A stretch of 16,435 nt of DNA from NCBI GenBank assembly GCA_018221025.1, contig JAAOXX010000036.1:1-16435 (forward strand), written 5' to 3'. Source of the DNA: Candidatus Altarchaeota archaeon (GTDB taxonomy: Archaea > SpSt-1190). Shown here piece after piece: positions 15,054 through 16,435 of the stretch. Made by a program: the position numbers and the translations under genes. The notes below the pieces were generated by a model. That model had not been told where the DNA came from, ran no database searches, and saw only the letters and a list, made by a program, of their open reading frames with translations. Every line of letters begins with the position of its first letter. Position 1 is the first letter of the stretch.

Positions 15054-16409
15054 ATGGAAATTCCCGTGAAGAAACCACGCCGCAGCCTTAGTGGGGTCGC
15101 TGTAATTGCAATTATGTCTCCGTCATTTCAGTGTCCGGGAGAGTGTTTATTTTGTTTTAAGGGTCCAAATGCTGCTCAGAGCTACACTGGTTTAGAGCCA
15201 TCTGCGCGGCGGGCAATTCGCCTCGATTATGACCCTTACAAAATTACTGCACACAGAATTAAACAACTCGAAGAAAATGGTCACCCTACTGACAAACTCG
15301 ACGTAGTTGTCATGGGTGGAACTTTCAATTTTTACCCTCGAGATTTTCAAGAAAATTTTGTTAAAAGAATTTATGATGCCTGCAATGGTGTTGATTCAAA
15401 AACACTTGATGAAGCCAAAAAAGTTAATGAAACCGCTGTACACAGAGTTATTGGGTTGACCTTTGAAACGCGACCAGACTGGGCGAGCCTCGATGAACTC
15501 AATTGGATGCTTAGTATGGGTGCAACCCGTATAGAATTGGGAATTCAGAGTACTTTTGATGATGTGCTTGAATTGAATAAACGTGGTCATGGGGTGGATG
15601 AAAGTATTCGAGCAACCCGAGATGCACGAGATCTTGGGTTCAAAATAAATCACCACATCATGCCTGGACTTCCTGGCTCAAGTAAAGAAAGAGATATGAA
15701 GGCTTTCAAATCATTGTTTTCAAAAGACCTGATGCCGGATATGATTAAAATTTATCCAACTATAATTGTTGAAGGCTCGGAATTATGGGAACTTTACAAG
15801 AAGGGATTGTATTCTCCGCTCACTAATGAAAGCGCCGTTGAAATAATTGCTCACGCAAAGTCATTAACTCCGCCTTGGACAAGAATTATGAGAATTCAGA
15901 GGGATGTACCCTCGACTGAAATTGTTGATGGTGCGAAAAAAGGAAATCTTCGAGAACTTGCATGGACTCGTATGAGGGAACTTGACTTGAAATGCGAATG
16001 TATAAGGTGTAGAGAAATCAAACACGACACCGATGTATCACCCGAACTTGTTGGACGAAGATATGAGGCGGGTGGCGCAACAGAAGTTTTCATTAGTTAT
16101 GAAGACGAGACAAAAAACAAAATTATTGGACTATTGCGTCTTAGGCTGCTGAAACGTTCACTCAGAGACGAATTAAAAGATTCAGCAATAATCCGTGAAA
16201 TTAGGATTTTTGGACAAGAAGCTCGCATTGGGGAAAAAGGTGTCTGGCAACATAGGGGATTTGGTAAAAAACTTTTGGCTGAAGCTGAAAAGACTGCGAA
16301 GTCGGAAGGATACAAAAAAATGGCGATTATTTCTGGCGTTGGTGTTCGAGAATACTTTAGACGGTTTGGCTATTCCTTGAGTGGTCCATACATGACTAAG
16401 CAACTGTGA
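15054..16409 (+). CDS. elp3: Elp3 tRNA U34 carboxymethyl-forming enzyme, short N-terminus
   Basis: Elp3 combines a radical-SAM domain with a GNAT acetyltransferase domain and uses acetyl-CoA to build cm5U at wobble uridine 34 of tRNA. In archaea it works without the rest of Elongator. The 451 residues start with the SGVAVIAIM strand (13-21). The cluster Cys are C27, C31 and C34 (CPGECLFC), followed by SYTGLEP, VVMGGTF, LTFETRPDW and INHHIMPGLPGS. The linker has RIMRIQRDVPS and CECIRC. The GNAT part (about 305-451) holds the CoA loop QHRGFGKKLL and GVREYFRRFGY. Archaeal homologues usually have some 70-90 residues before the radical-SAM domain; here only about a dozen remain, and the upstream frame has no ATG before a TAA at 15012. 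FKGP replaces the usual PGGP after the third Cys. ATG 15054 is preferred over TTG 15045 from promoter spacing. Confidence 0.94.
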   Translation: MEIPVKKPRRSLSGVAVIAIMSPSFQCPGECLFCFKGPNAAQSYTGLEPSARRAIRLDYDPYKITAHRIKQLEENGHPTDKLDVVVMGGTFNFYPRDFQENFVKRIYDACNGVDSKTLDEAKKVNETAVHRVIGLTFETRPDWASLDELNWMLSMGATRIELGIQSTFDDVLELNKRGHGVDESIRATRDARDLGFKINHHIMPGLPGSSKERDMKAFKSLFSKDLMPDMIKIYPTIIVEGSELWELYKKGLYSPLTNESAVEIIAHAKSLTPPWTRIMRIQRDVPSTEIVDGAKKGNLRELAWTRMRELDLKCECIRCREIKHDTDVSPELVGRRYEAGGATEVFISYEDETKNKIIGLLRLRLLKRSLRDELKDSAIIREIRIFGQEARIGEKGVWQHRGFGKKLLAEAEKTAKSEGYKKMAIISGVGVREYFRRFGYSLSGPYMTKQL

Positions 16410-16410
16410 A

Positions 16411-16435
16411 ACGGGACCCGTCCCGTAAAACGGGA
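16411..16435. repeat. GC-rich inverted repeat after elp3, with a third partial copy
   Basis: ACGGGAC (16411-16417) and GTCCCGT (16420-16426) are perfect complementary arms around CC. After AAA, ACGGGA occurs again at 16430-16435, where the window ends. The composition is far more GC-rich than the surroundings. It may be a 3'-end hairpin of the elp3 transcript, the edge of a short repeat array, or the beginning of a structured RNA; the next bases are needed to tell. Confidence 0.4.

Overview
The window looks like chromosomal DNA of an archaeon, AT-rich and tightly packed. The evidence is an SRP54 with archaeal-type sequence, an archaeal/eukaryotic-type prolyl-tRNA synthetase ending in a zinc domain and a terminal Tyr, an Elp3 radical-SAM acetyltransferase, a SepF cell-division protein, a HerA/DUF87-type ATPase, a C/D-box guide RNA, and TATA boxes placed 23-26 nt before many start codons. 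Several proteins are trimmed relative to their families (SRP54 G domain, IleRS, ArgRS, Elp3), which would suit a reduced-genome (DPANN-like) lineage. The lineage is an inference and is not proven by this window.

Layout. 1-1577 (+): the 3' part of srp54, whose N-terminus lies before the window, overlapping by 4 nt a small polytopic membrane protein. 1643-4507 (+): ileS. 4508-4648: a gap holding a predicted C/D-box sRNA. 4649-4867 (+): a two-helix membrane protein. 4871-6454 (-): argS, divergent from a canonical Nudix hydrolase (6502-6906, +), with one AT box between the two start codons. 6869-7555 (-): a second Nudix protein with a degenerate box, divergent from a HerA-like ATPase with a winged helix (7627-9588, +). 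9572-10426 (-): a membrane protein with a four-Cys loop. 10458-12172 (-): a UDP-GlcNAc 2-epimerase-like gene behind a small helical protein. 12213-12536 (+): sepF, divergent from that operon. 12533-13975 (-): proS. 14037-15005 (-): two tandem paralogous genes of unknown function, divergent from elp3 (15054-16409, +). A GC-rich inverted repeat follows elp3 at the window edge.

The common theme is translation: protein targeting (SRP54), three aminoacyl-tRNA synthetases, wobble-uridine modification (Elp3) and probable 2'-O-methylation guidance (the sRNA). Mixed in are nucleotide clean-up (two Nudix proteins), nucleotide-sugar metabolism and cell division. No mobile element, CRISPR array, tRNA or rRNA gene was seen. 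No gene-free stretch exceeds 300 bases; the longest is 4508-4648.

The least expected features are the sRNA with a foldable D'-C' spacer, the shortened SRP54 insertion-box region, an Elp3 without its N-terminal domain, a PF-type motif repeated on both sides of the winged helix in the HerA-like protein, the orphan paralogue pair, and the regular TATA-to-start spacing that points to leaderless mRNAs and shared divergent promoters.
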